Source of the DNA: Harmothoe impar
Taxonomy: Eukaryota; Annelida; Polychaeta; Phyllodocida; Polynoidae
Direction: 5' to 3'
Assembly (NCBI GenBank): GCA_947462335.1
Contig: OX381715.1
Coordinates: 44,733,472-44,797,471 of the forward strand
DNA length: 64,000 nucleotides
The notes under the pieces: model-generated
Told to the model about the DNA's origin: nothing
Seen by the model: only the letters and a program-made list of their open reading frames with translations
Database searches by the model: none
Program-made: the position numbers and the translations under genes
In this document: positions 10,661 through 22,693 of the stretch, in pieces
Numbering within the stretch: position 1 is the first letter of the stretch
Layout of the letters: each line of letters begins with the position of its first letter

Positions 10661-11090
10661 GGGGGTGGGGGTACCCCGGGGGGGGGCACTGACTCTTTGA
10701 GGGTGAGTGGCAACTGCCGCGGTACCGCCCCCTCATCCTCATACTGGGTGAGCTGAGGGGGTAATTGACCGCCCCTCCTTTTTATAGTGAGGCAAATTGG
10801 TGTGAGTGACCGGCCCTATAATCTGGCTCAGTGAAACCAAAGTCACCTACTTTCATCCCATCTGGGCATCAGGAGCCAGACATAACAACGACAAACTTAC
10901 CAATTAGCCAATTAACACAATCATAAGTTACATGTTTGTGCTCCAAAAAGAACTGTCTAAACACAGGAAACCTCTATCTATGAAGCATTAAACCCCCTAC
11001 TTTCGACTGTATAAGGGGGGTCACCACCCCTCCATTTCATTCGAAGGGGGGCTGACCGCCCCTACTTTTCATCCTCTTTGTCAACCCACC
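10661..11090. repeat. G/C-run repeat resembling the 58338-58750 element
   Basis: It opens with a CCCCGGGGGGGGGCACTGACTC run and contains repeated ACCGCCCC/GGGGGTC motifs. These resemble the ends and interior of the inverted-repeat element at 58338-58750. Boundaries are not clear. Non-coding. Confidence 0.4.
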
Positions 11091-11126
11091 GCTACAGCTC
11101 CCACGGGAGGTGCGGCAGTGGATCAG

Positions 11127-11415
11127 ATAATGTGCCAGTTGCTATAATGCCAGGCATGGAAAGTTTGGAATTGCTGTTGCTAGGTAACAGATTGGTCCTA
11201 GCAATATGTCAATATTTCCATATAATCCCTAGGGCCTGTATACTGGGGGTAGGTATGGTCAACTACCTTCAATTCCCAGCTATCGTGCCGGTTGCTAGGC
11301 ATGGAATGTTTGAAATTGCTGTTGCTACGTCACAGAGTGGTCTTAGCAACATGTCAATAGTTCCAATAGAATCCCCAGAGCCTGTATACTGCGGGTAGGT
11401 ATGGTCAAATACTTT
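11127..11415 (+). repeat. Two-copy tandem duplication of about 145 bp
   Basis: A segment with GGCATGGAAAGTTTGGAATTG, then TGTCAATATTTCCA and GCCTGTATACTG, is repeated with scattered differences from about 11283. The copies look roughly 80 percent alike by eye. Non-coding. Confidence 0.75.
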
Positions 11416-11419
11416 CTGT

Positions 11420-12005
11420 CCCTCTAGGGCAATTGTACTTTTGGGTGATTGACACACATTTCATACAAACCTATAGGATGCTAACGTTTGCCAAACGTTT
11501 GGAAAACGTTTTTTGTTAGCTGGGAGGGCATCTGCTGAATTGGGGTCACACCTGTCAATCTTACAGCAGTGATTGTCATAGCCCAGCCAACACACCCTAG
11601 TGGGCCCTAGGTGGGTCACAGATGGGCTGCCTTATAGGGGCCATATGGGCTGCCCATGTGGGGCCTGCTTCATTTTGACCGGGGCTATCAGGTGAGGCCC
11701 AGAGGGGCTTGCCCAGGTTTGAAGTGGGCTGGCCCTGTTCAGATCTAAGTGGGACCCAGGCGGGCTCCTTTAGTTGGGTAAAACGTAATTGGGGGGTGGG
11801 GGCTGGGGGGACAGACACAACTTTTTTTTTAGCTATAAGCTTAGTTGTTATGTCGTTGATGACCATATGTTAAGAGTAGTTACCAACAAGTATTCCAGTG
11901 GCTCAATTAATTTATCTACATTTAATGTCATCTCTTCCCTTTATTTAAGGAGGAGAAGCAAAATGCATCTTTTGACTAACTAGAACTCTGATCATATTGG
12001 GTGAC
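11420..12005. other. No gene; TGGGCC-rich low-complexity patch
   Basis: The stretch 11585-11770 is a run of variants of TGGGCC/GGCCCA (for example GGCCATATGGGCTGCCC). An AACGTTT-rich palindromic patch lies near 11482-11520. No coding feature. Confidence 0.5.
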
Positions 12006-12009
12006 ACAG

Positions 12010-12267
12010 TCAGAGTTCCTGTAAGTCTGGGCAAGTAGCAATCCACCTTAATAGATCACTACTCATCCCTGGCCAGTAGTACCTCCTCCCCAGTCGTTCC
12101 AGGGAACGCTTCTTCCCAAAATGTCCACTAGTCAGGTGTCCTATCAGAGGCCTAGTTTTGGGACACACCTTAGCAACAGAGTAAACACTGACCTGGATTG
12201 GTTCTAGGTTGGTCACATGGCACCTTGTGAGTTGTAGAGGGAAATCTATCCCCTGGTTTTGTGTCAT
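12010..12267 (-). pseudogene. Integrase N-terminal zinc-binding fragment (family B)
   Basis: The fragment holds GHLTSGHFGKKRSLERL and RRYYWPGMSSDLLRWI, the conserved start of a Gypsy integrase HHCC domain. In family A this region ends with a Cys-x2-Cys pair. Here similarity breaks just after the first cysteine (TCPDLQ), so zinc binding would fail, and the DDE core is absent. It is the downstream end of the truncated element. Confidence 0.8.
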
Positions 12268-12327
12268 ATGCGGTCAAGCAAGGGTCCTCCACACTTCGTC
12301 AGCAAGTCCGCCCGGACCTGCCTCCTA

Positions 12328-14542
12328 CTAGTTAGGTGTCCATGGCAATAATACATAATATCCCTCCGCATCCAGGACCACTTGCCTGACCCTTCTACCA
12401 GATGGATTGATCTTCCATTGGTAGATGACTCCATCCTGGACTTCCAGCTCCGCCCATTGAGCTATCAGTCTCCACATTTCCCGGTTCTCTAGGAAAATCT
12501 CAGGCCGAGGTGGCCTTATCTTCCTAGGTAATAATGACAACAACCGCTTGAGGTTAGGATCCTTTTCCTGGAACATCCGGATAGTTTCCATGGACCATTC
12601 CAGAATCCCTGTTCCCTTGATATCATAGGGAAACTTCGCGCTGGCCATGACAGCCTGATGCTGACCACAGTCATTACAGTTGGCATTTTCACACTTCCTC
12701 ATAGGACGTCTGGAAAGTGCATCAGCATTCACATGCTTTACCCCAGCTCTATGCTGGATCTGACTTTGCTCCAGACCAAACTCAGAAAGGTGCGCAAGCC
12801 AACGCCCAATCATCCCTTCCGCATCCTTGAAATTTAATAACCATCTCAAGGATGAATGATCAGTTCTTAGCGTGAAGTCTGACCCCCAGAGGAAATGCTT
12901 AAACTTTTTGGTGTATACCACCACAGCTAGCAATTCTCTCTTGGTGGTGCAATAATTTCTTTGAGTTTTACTCATGGTATTACTAGCAAAGGCAATGGGA
13001 ACTGCCACTCCTCCTTGGACTTGACTGAGGGCCGCCCCAGTACTTTCACTAGTAGCATTAGTATTGTAACAGGGTAGCTGGATGGGGCTAATTTAGTGGT
13101 AGGTGCCGAAATAAGGGACTATTAAAAGGGGGTGGGTACTAGCTACCCTTTACAAAGGAAGTGAAACAAACACAAAGAAATATATCTAAAGAATATATAT
13201 TGTCTAATAGCAATGATACAAGGAGTACACAAATGCAATAATCGATCAGTGCCTTACCTCAATCCTGTAGTGTCCACTTGTCCTCTCATCCCACTGACTC
13301 TAACCACCAAGCAGAGTCTGTGTCTGTGGGGGTCAATGTGGCTACCAGGGAATCAGGATCAAGTCTGTCTGAGTGGGGGACTGCATGTCCCTTATGATAC
13401 CTTGAGTTACTCAGTACCAGGAATTCAGCCCACCACTCAGTTCTAGGGAAGCCAGGAAGTAGGGTGTTTCTGGTGTAAGGAAAGGGTGGTGGGTGAGAGG
13501 GTGTAGGGTGCAATGACACTCAGCATTGCTTGGTCCCGTTACAGTATCCAATATAAAATGTCCATCCGGTGTGGGATACTTCAGCACCGGAGTCTCAACA
13601 AACAATTTCTTTATTAGTAAAAAAGCTGCTTCCTGTTCCTTACCCCATGGGAACTCCTCCTTCCTATTTCCAGGGGTCCAGTGTGATAAGCACTGGATAG
13701 GATAGGCTACCCGGGAGTTCCCCGGCAGGAAATCTCTATAGTATGAGCAAAATCCTAAAAAGGACCGCACATCCTTAGGACCCCTTGGTACTTCCCGTTC
13801 AGTAACACTCCGGATCTTCTCCGGGTCTGCTTTAACACCTTCAGTAGAAATGATCTGCCCGAGGTAGTTAATATCCTTTTTAAACAAATTACATTTCTCT
13901 GGCTTCAGTTTGAGGCTATTAGACATGATTCGGTTTAAGACTTCCTCTAGATTACTCAGACAACTCGCAAAGGTTTTCCCAAACACTCTCATGTCATCCA
14001 AGTAAACCAGACATTTCTGCCGCAATAAGTCGCTTAACAAAGTTTCCATCATGACCTCAAATGTTGCCGGGGCATTACATAATCCAAATGGCATTACCTT
14101 ATATTCAAACAAACCGATATGACTTCTCCATATCCTCAGGCTTCATGCCTACTTGCCAATAACCAGACTGCAAGTCCAGGGTACAGAACCATCCATTCCC
14201 CCCAAGGGAATCAATGGTTTTGTCTATCCTCAGTAGAGGATACAAGTTCTTCTTAGTCAACCCATTTAACTTCCGGTAGTCTATACAGAATCGTATGGTA
14301 CCATCCTTCTTGGTCACCATACATAAAGGTGAAGACCAAGGGCTCATACTGGGAACGATCACATTATCCCTCAGCATTTTAGCAATCTCCTCCTCAGCTG
14401 CCACCTTCTTCTTGAGGGGTAATCTCAGATAAGGAATCTTTAAGGCGGGGTTATCCCCAGTTTTAATTTCATGCAATACCTTATTAGTTCTCCCCAGAGG
14501 TTCCCCAGGAGCTGCAAAGGCTCTCCTGCATCTCTTCAACAT
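12328..14542 (-). pseudogene. RT-RNase H region of family B pol, interrupted
   Basis: 14542-14105 encodes the RT N-terminal half (MVTKKDGTIRFCIDYRKLNG, LDLQSGYWQ). After a small deletion and frameshift, 14112-13548 continues with MPFGLCNAPATFE and the intact catalytic YLDD. The RNase H start FILDT is cut by a 479-bp insertion (13065-13543). RNase H resumes at 13064 and runs to 12328 with TTKRELLAVVVYTKKF, RTDHSSLRWLL and HVNADALSRR. Family A shows the same order without breaks. The enzyme would have copied the element RNA; it is no longer translatable as one protein. Confidence 0.88.
13065..13543. mobile_element. 479-bp insertion with TG...CA ends and 4-bp target duplication
   Basis: The insert starts TGTAACAGGG and ends CCCGTTACA, with GTAT on both sides (13061-13064 and 13544-13547). 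Removing it and one GTAT rejoins the RNase H reading frame of the host element. TG...CA ends, short inverted termini and a 4-bp duplication fit a solo LTR of another Gypsy family. A MITE is the alternative. It has no coding content. Confidence 0.75.
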
Positions 14543-14824
14543 AGCTTTTAGAGCTTCCTGGTCAACCTCATCCTTTATGGATGACTTTGCTATTCAACCT
14601 CAAATCTTGCTGGCTACCAGTGACCGCCTCCGCAAGTATCACTTTCCTAACTTCAGTGCCTTTTTTAAGATATATTGTGGAGTTTCCGGGGTTGGAAATG
14701 GGTGACACTGTCTATCTGGAATTCCCTACCAGGGTATCCGCAGATTCCAATCCCTTCCTGGATAGCACAGCCACATCAGGCTCAATCACCGCTAATCCCT
14801 GCTGGATTAGCCTCCCTGAACTGA

Positions 14825-15402
14825 TCAACAGGTCATTCCCGGGAGAATCTTCACAGTCTGTGCCACACTGGCTACACTGCTAATTATTCTTAACTTACAG
14901 AATATGGTCATATCATATTGGTGCTCAATCCTCAACTTCCCACTTTTCAGGTTCAATGTCGCTCCGAAAAGTGCTGCAAAATCCAACCCAAGGATACCAT
15001 CATCTTCAATCTTTGCTATGGTCGGGGCCCAGACAAATTCTTTCCCTGCCACAGAGATTATCAGAAAAGTCCTCATTCTAGTACCATCGGCCGTGCATGC
15101 CTTTACCCTCATTGTAAGGTTATCACACATACCTGGCAATAAGCTGATGAACCTCTTAGAGACCATAGAGTGGCTAGCTCAGTGCCCAGGTCAAATCCAC
15201 ATCCTTTCAGGTGTTCCAGACAAGGATGACCTGGGGGAAGCCTGGTTCCTCCAACCTTAACCAACTCCTTGGTTATTGACTCCTCTAAACTGGTACCAGG
15301 TTTCCCATCCGCGCATCCCTGAGCGCCTGTTGTACCAGCCTCCCCAGCCTCATGGTTTCCGGGATGACCAATCCCATCTCCCTTCTTGCTGGATGCATTC
15401 AC
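14825..15402 (-). pseudogene. Protease region of family B pol, active site deleted
   Basis: The segment matches family A protease downstream of the catalytic motif (VKACTADGTRMRT, DDGILGLDFAALF). The region upstream of it matches HLKGCGFDLGT of the pre-protease linker. The piece that would hold the DTG triad has been removed by a deletion near 15170-15185. The protein would have been an aspartic protease cutting Gag-Pol. Confidence 0.75.
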
Positions 15403-15499
15403 TGCTGATGAACCTTCATCACCTGGCTTCTTTCCTCAGGGGTTACCCTACCGCCATCCCTGGTAACCCCCTCTAGTTTTCTAAAACCTCACTCCTCAG

Positions 15500-17400
15500 A
15501 ACCGGTTTCTCTGCTTTGCGATACAAAGTGTCCCTTCACCTGGCACCGGTAACACTGTACAGTGTTACGATCCACCCGTGAGCGACGTCTTGTTTGATTA
15601 TCAAGTTTTTTCATTCATGCGCTTTATCATGGATTCCATTAACTCATTTAACAGGCTTTCAGACACATTTGTTTTCTCTGGAGTGATCTTCTCGGAAACT
15701 TCCCGGAAGACGAAGATGAGCCTGATTTCTGACGTCCTCTAAATTTCAGAGCGTCTAGTCTCTCCTCCCCATCAGATTTTTCCATGGAAGAATCGCCATC
15801 ATCAATGGAATGTTCAATTCCAAAGACGCGCTGACCCCTATTAGCAGGTACCACTCCGGCCAATAGTATTTTCTTTTTGTCATGCTGATCAATAGCCATA
15901 AAGAATCTGCTATTGAAGAGACTCACAACCTCGTCCTTTCACCATTTGCTATGGAAGAACCCGCTTCCCAAGCTCTACCACAGACTTTAGTATGGTCAGG
16001 GTCACTGAGACCACTTATAAATCTCACAAATAGGGACTCTATATAATACTCAGCGTCCCTACTCCATTCAGGTCTGGCCTGTCTTAACAAGCGCTGTAAT
16101 TCCAGACCATAAATCTTAGCAGATTCCTTAGGTTTCTGCGTTATATCTTACCAGGACCATCACTTAACCAGATAATAATTAAAGGCCCCGAGGAACTCGT
16201 CTTTGCTCCAGCAGTATCAGTGACTGATATTCTTCCTTCCAGGGGCGCAAACCCCTATAAGGTTTTGTAACACGTGCAGTTTGCTTAGCTGCATAAGTAG
16301 AATGCACTAATGGACCTGACATGCGTCTGCTCCAGGCCAACAGGTCTGTACCGTCTTGACCTCGGCTGGAGCAATCCAGCCCCATATTACCTGTAGATAG
16401 CAGGGTCCCGATTATGCAATCGGTGCTCAGCAGGGGTCATTGTTACCCTCCTGTTTAACCCCATATGTTTTCTCGGTACTTCATCGGAGGCATTGTTTCC
16501 AACCGACTCTGTAATATCATCAAAGTGCGGACCTTGATATCCTGTCAACCTTACTTTTTGTCTAGGAATAGTTGACGAGTTTTCAGGGACTTCCTGCTTA
16601 TGTCCAATATTCTTACCCTGCTTATTCCCTGAATCATTGGTGACTCCTGGAACAGTGTTGGCAGTAGGAGGCGGATACGAATAAGTAGCGTCAGGACAAT
16701 ACTTATAATTACCTTTTTTGTCATAATCTCCCGAGACTCCATATTGAGCCGGATCATCCCCAGAGAAGGGATTCAGGGAACCATAACTATGATTGCCTTT
16801 CCCATCCCTATATGTATTCCTATAGTGTCTAGAAACCTCTTCCTCGGCAGACATTTCCTTATCATTAAGCACTCTATTGTCCCAGCTGACCTCTGGCTCT
16901 ACTGGTTCCCGGCCTACAGAATGAACAGCTTCATTCCTTCTCCGCGAATCAGTATTCCCACCCTTATATAAAGAGGCTTTAACGTGCAACGAAGCATTCA
17001 CATTCTCAAATGGATCATACTGGGGTGATACCTCGCGTTTACTAGAAAGTAAATCACTACCACCCAAGGCTTCTGGTATGTTTTCAGCCTCCTTTATTCC
17101 CAAAACATACTGCTCATGTTGCTCAGCAACTGTACTTATCTCACTCTGTAAGATCGTTTTCTTGGCTTCCAAGGAACAAATGACTTCCACCTGTAACTTT
17201 CGTTTCAGTTCCGATTCCCTAGTTTCCTCCAGAATCTGTACGCTGGTATCCTAACTATTCCTGACCAACTGGTCCCTGCCTTTCTCAACCTCCTCCTTCC
17301 CTTGCTTCAAGGCATACCATTCCCTTTCGTATTGTTTCAACTCCTTCTCATATTTTTCCTTTAGAGACAGGGGATCAAATCCTGCCATTTCCAGGCGAGT
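15500..17400 (-). pseudogene. Gag remnants of family B, with zinc knuckle
   Basis: Frames at 17190-16387 and 15926-15648 are separated by frameshifts. The first is glutamate/glutamine-rich and coiled-coil-like, then carries EEEVSRHYRN and GNHSYGSLNPFSGDD. Both are shared with the plus-strand copy near 63750-63860, which proves common family membership. Near 15521-15563 the minus strand encodes CYRCQVKGHFVS, a CCHC knuckle whose last cysteine is lost. Gag would coat and package the element RNA. Inactive. Confidence 0.8.
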
Positions 17401-17546
17401 CGATTCAAACTCCCCAGTCACTCAGCTCCGTTCTTGAGCTCTCAGGACTACCACTGGTATCCATTGTCTGTCCAAACAGGACCCCTATTCAGTATAATCT
17501 GAACATATTCCCGAACAATATTCTTGTTCTGCTACCTTCTCTGCTA

Positions 17547-17561
17547 CTGGTCACGGCACCA
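17547..17561 (-). promoter_or_regulatory. Primer binding site, tRNA-His
   Basis: The minus strand reads TGGTGCCGTGACCAG one base after the LTR. The first 12 bases are complementary to the 3' end of animal tRNA-His (ending GTCACGGCA plus CCA). The identical site occurs in the other two LTR elements of the window. Confidence 0.85.
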
Positions 17562-17562
17562 G

Positions 17563-18038
17563 TGTGAGGGTTCATAGTTATTCTAGTTTAAGGAACAACG
17601 AGAACGGCAGTTTCGAGGTGCGAGAATAACATACTTTATTACAAAGTAAATCACGTTCCTGAACAAGGGGAACAATCGGTGTGAAATCAACACACAGCTT
17701 TGGTCACGTTTCTATATGAAATAGGAAACGGTCGGTATGATATCAATATACAGCGTTGTCTGCACAGTTGGACATGGTGAAGTCTATCGTCAGCAGGGCC
17801 TGCACTGACTGCCTTCCAAGTGAACACACAGGTCTTATATAACCACCAGTCCTTTGATCACGTGGCCAGGTGGGAGGGTCGGCCACCCATCTGAGAGCGG
17901 CACACGGTAACCTGGAGAGGACCCGAGTCCTCTCCGGGGAACTGTGTGCACTAGCTCCAGGCAGAGAAGCCGAGTAAACACTAGACGTTACTCGGAAATA
18001 CCGTGTATGAGATTAATATGTAATATCATGCCCCTACA
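17563..18038 (-). repeat. LTR of family B element (5' LTR on the minus strand)
   Basis: It begins TGTAGGGGCATGATATTAC and ends CCTCACA on the minus strand, 476 bp. It contains TATATAA upstream of the presumed start and AATAAA near the end, as expected for an LTR promoter and polyadenylation signal. It aligns along its length with 62111-62585. Confidence 0.9.
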
Positions 18039-18654
18039 ATAATTATTATTTACAGACATTTTGAATTTTGAAGACTGAAATGGTTATCCCTGTGATCTGT
18101 GCATATCCACTATGAAACGATCAATAATGGAGGAGGTGTACATCTGCTAAGTGTATCAATCCTGCTAACTGTAATATCAATTTATGTGTATCAAAATCTG
18201 TATCAAATAAAGGGAAACTAACAATTCTTTCCTTGCTAAGTGTATCAAAACTGTTCCTTCTTAATTAAGGTGGGTAGACCCCATAGTCTAGAAGTAATTC
18301 GATTTCGTCAGGATTTTCGCCATGAGGCCCTATATTATAAGTAGTCTCAAATGGTGAAAAGAAAATAGGGGGAGTCCCGAGCTAGTTTCTGAGATATGGC
18401 TTTGAGTTTACAGTGATCTGTAATAGGATCATGTGGTGGTAGTACATATGTGCATGAATTAGCATCTTAAAGTAATTAACTTTCTCTATAGTTCTCTCAG
18501 GATATAGTCTGTAACCTTTTACACCCAGAAACAATATTTTTAATATAATGGTCCCCTGCATATTTTAAAGGCTTTTGGTGTTTGAAATAAAAAAAATATA
18601 TAAATGGAGCACACAGTCTTGATGTGGTACAGGTATAGCTTTCAGCATGCCTAC
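18039..18654. other. No gene found
   Basis: AT-rich sequence with short TGTATCAAA-type echoes near 18145-18250. Nothing assignable. Confidence 0.5.
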
Positions 18655-18735
18655 TACCAGAGCCCCAGTAGAGTAGGGGTAAAGCGATATACTCACATGC
18701 AAGAGGCCCTAGGTTCAAGCCCTGGTCAGGTATCG
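18655..18735 (+). mobile_element. tRNA-derived SINE head (probable)
   Basis: GGTTCAAGCCC at about 18711 matches the RNA polymerase III B box, with an A-box-like AGTAGGGGTAAAGCG about 35 bases upstream. No acceptor stem closes, so it is not a tRNA gene. Body and tail are not resolved. Confidence 0.5.
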
Positions 18736-18739
18736 CAGG

Positions 18740-21700
18740 GTAGTTTTGACAATTCAATATTTTGACCAACTAGGAAAAATGACCAGGATTGGTAGGTCTG
18801 AGTGTCCTAACCACTCTCCCAAAGACTTTAACCAATAAAGCTCCCGATTTTTGACATGCAATGAACCAGCTTCAGCTATAGGTCTGACAAGGTAGAACCA
18901 CTGCACCCCGCTAGTGCAAAATTTGGCTGCATCACTGAATACACTGTGCAACGACAAAAAAACAGGGGCAGACCTACCTGACTAGACTAAATTGAGGTCA
19001 CTGAATCCCGAAATGATGGTTAAAAAATGTCTGTTTCAAGATGTTCCAACCATGATTAGTTGTCGGTCTACTACTGAATATATGATCCGACCAAGCAGGG
19101 GCAGCATTCATAAAAAATTGTCAATTTTGTTTGCCTGACAGAGATGACATGACTCTTGAGCACATTTAGTGGTAAGAGACCATAAAAACCAGGATTCTAC
19201 ACTGTTATGAATCCCAAAAAGAGTAATACATAGACAGAAAATTTCTCGGATAACCCTCGGATAGATCATTGGTGTTACATCTGTGGTATTAAAATCCTAT
19301 ACCTATAATGTTTTCTTCAGACAAAAATGGTCTAAATGCCAGTTTCTGGTAACCATGGCAGCCATTCCCACAATCAGAATATTGGATATTGGCTCTAGTA
19401 TGGAAATGTCATCAATATCTCAAACCTCAAAACAGGCATTGCAAATTCCTTTCAGAACCAATTTTCTACTAAAAGGTATCCTTGTATGAAGATATTTGAC
19501 CATGAAACCTAATTTTACATGAAACATTAGCCAGATACATTGCTGGAATATGGTCAGAGGTGGTCCTGATGGGGAATACAATAGGAAGACAAGGCAACCA
19601 TTTCTTTTTAGCTCTAATTATATGTTTCAAAGTGTTATCTTATACCTATTTATTCACCAAGAGTACTTATCTCTGTAACAGATCAGTAATAATTATGTCA
19701 ATAATAAGTTAAAAATAAGTTTTACATGAAAAGAAGCATTTTCCTACTTTTTGATCAAATAGTATATATAAGGTCTTCGGTTAGCCTCTCAACTTGTACA
19801 TATATACCTGTCTCAGTAAACAGGCCTGGGGTGACTCACAAACAGCCATGGCTAGTCTGCTTACTATTATGCCAACTAAAACAAGCCCCATTCATAGCTC
19901 TATTCAGATATGCCCCACATTGCCAGACCCGTGACCCTGACTATTGGAGCAGGCGGCCATGTAATGCTCCGTCAACAATGGCAGAGTTTGTTTGGTTTCC
20001 TTTTATAGCAACCAGATCATTGACAATTCATGGACACCGCAGAATACCAGGACCTGCGGCTGTAGGGGAGCGGTGTCGGAGCAGGTGTGGGGTGCTTGTA
20101 TGGGGGAGGAGACTACCAGCAGACTGACACAGTTTGTAGAATGGAGAGTGGTCAATATTGAACCAGATGACATTGTTTGTGAGACAGGATGGGTAGTATT
20201 CATGGCAGCAGGGGTAGTTTGTGACTATGTCACTTACTGGATAGGGTGGGCAATGTATAGGACGCAGTGGGCAACATACAGGGCATGGTGGCAATATAAA
20301 GGACATGATGGGCAATATACACTGAATGCAGAGCATTCTGCTGTGTCCAAAAACGTCTTAAAGGTAGAAACCAGGGTCTACGCATATGGCACCTGGTGGC
20401 AAAAAAAATTAAACTACCTAAAATCATATTTCTCTCCTGTACATGTCCTAACTACTAACCCTTTGTATGCCACATTATGGTGTTCTACACATCTTGTCAC
20501 TGTTTTTTGTTGTTGCTAAAAGATGCGCACTACTCTATTATAGGTGTTTAGACCAACTAGAAAATATTTTGAATAATTCCCAAACCGTATTAATTCATCA
20601 ATGAATCACTATCATTTTGGTAGTAAAATGTATCACATGATCTTATGTACAGATGGATAGGGTTTTGGTTATTATTGGCATATTTATTTTCTGCGTTGCA
20701 AAATATAAAAAAAATACAATTTTCTTGATTTGTGTTTTTATCCTAAATCAGAATTTTCCCATAGCCGACTGTTGTTAAAGACCACATCCGGAGGTTTTTA
20801 ATTGGCAATTTCGCTATTGTAATCAGGTACCTAGCTATGTTAACTGACTTCCTATCTAAAGGTAACTCCTGCAGAGCTATATATATTCATTTATTACTTG
20901 CTTTAGTTGGGGGCCAATCCATGAGACTCATATCCTAAATATCAGTGATTGTGCTGTCCCCAGTGAGAAGCACATGAACTACAGCCCAAATACCCAATGT
21001 GATCTCATATTGGGTGACAACCAACCCAATGGGGAGGCCACCCCATATATTTTCTATAGAAACTACATGCATATGCAAATATCACTTCCTTCCTGGTATT
21101 CTTATTACAAGAGGTAAATCAACAAACTAGCACTAATTTGATGAGAAACCCCTCCTAATCCCTATCTATAAAGGGCCCCAGAAAGTACCCTTTCCCTTGG
21201 AATCATGGTCACACATGCTAGCCAAAACTGGGGGAGTGGCCCCCCTGGGCCCCTGCAGTGGTCAGTCTGTCTGAAGCACTTACCTCCCACTGCACTGTGA
21301 CAACAGTGATGTTCCCACCACCTGGTCAGGACATCAAAAATGGCGGAGGGTCAGTTGAATGGAGGCTAGTTTTCCTGGGCTATTTAGAATGTACACTTCA
21401 TAATAGATAGCTACAATATCTATTCAGACCCCGTGGATATTGAGGGAACAATGATAGGGGCCTAGACATACAGTATTGGGCACCATAAACAGAATGAGTG
21501 AAGTCCTGACCACATTGCTTGATTGTTGTTGTGATGTCTCGTAACACATTTTTGTGATGCCCGTACCATGGTTCTCTTTTGTGTATGATACATACATTTA
21601 GTTAAAATTATACAACCACACAGATATCAAAGCAGGTGGACTATCAAGTCATATTTGTATAGTAATATATTAGAGATGTACCAGCAAAAGCATGCCTGAT

Positions 21701-22690
21701 CCTGTGTATGTTGACTATCAAGGGACAGACTATCAAGACCTGACTGTACAATGTCATGTACGATGCCATGGGGCCCAATACTGTAAACCTATTATGGTCA
21801 ACCTTCATAAGACTCTCAAATTTAACCAAAACATGCCACTATTTAACTCACCATTCAATATGAGTGATGCCCTGTCCTTGTGGACAGAGCATCAACATCC
21901 ACACAGTGATTATGCCTCAGACCTGGCCATCCCTCCCTCCCCCCCCCCCCCCCAATCACTGAGCACTGGCCCTGATCACTCACCATACTTCAATACAGAG
22001 TGTAACAACGGGCAATCCATAGGGCAGTTAACAGTTGTTAGTTTCCCTGCAATGGGGGGGGGGGGGGGGGTATGTGGGTACAACTACATCCCCCCCCCCC
22101 CACACACACACACACACTCTCTCACACATATACTTAGCAACGACCTCTCACAGCAGACCATGTACAGCAGTGCCCCCTTGTGCAAAGTGAGGAAAGCACA
22201 CATTGACCATTTCTGTATTTGGAGGGATTTACTATTTTTGCTAAAACCACGACTTTATTCACATATTTATGTCACATATACTAAAGGATTATTCAAAACA
22301 GTATGTCTGCAGTGGTATATTCTGGTTTTCTCATATTATTCAAACCTCCGGATGTGGTTTTCAAGGGTGTCCTATCTTCAATTGCCAATATATCAAAATC
22401 TAGCAGTATGAAGTATTGTTTTTTTTGCTTTTATTATATCAAAAGTTCTCAAAAGTAATGTAATGCATAGTCATTACTAATGGCTACAAAAAACATCTTC
22501 ACATTTGAGAATATCTGAGGATTCAGAAAAGTAACACTAATTTTTTTAAATCACACTTTTGTGGAATTTCCCCCAAAAATGTCCAGGAATAAGTTATAGT
22601 TATCCTCGTATAAGTGGGATAGACAGTGCCCCCTGGTGATCTCCCCCAGAGGCTCGAGGAACTCTCCACCCTGGGAGGGGAGAAACTCTA
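18740..22690. other. No gene found; scattered simple repeats
   Basis: The open frames here are short, lack domains and contain low-complexity runs (poly-C near 21940 and 22090, CA repeats near 22105). One exact 17-bp inverted pair, ACCACATCCGGAGGTTT at 20781 and its complement at 22342, may be remains of a TIR element but does not extend. Confidence 0.5.
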
Positions 22691-22693
22691 TTA

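Larger units (their letters stand above)
12010..18038 (-). mobile_element. Decayed Ty3/Gypsy element, family B, 3' truncated
   Basis: Reading the minus strand from 18038: a 476-bp LTR, a tRNA-His primer site, gag remnants, protease remnant, RT-RNase H, and the zinc-binding start of integrase. Similarity then ends near 12010, so the integrase core and 3' LTR are missing. Pol closely resembles the intact family A element at 29796-42477 (for example ERLGRRYYWPGMSSDLLRW). Gag and LTR match the plus-strand copy at 62111. Several frameshifts, a protease deletion and a 479-bp insertion show it is inactive. Confidence 0.9.

Noticed and set aside
20781..22358. Transposon with 17-bp terminal inverted repeats
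   Set aside because: The exact 17-bp inverted match does not extend, and no target duplication or transposase is visible.
21692..22411. 239-codon open frame
   Set aside because: It contains poly-C, poly-G and CA runs, has no domain and no neighbour supporting a gene.
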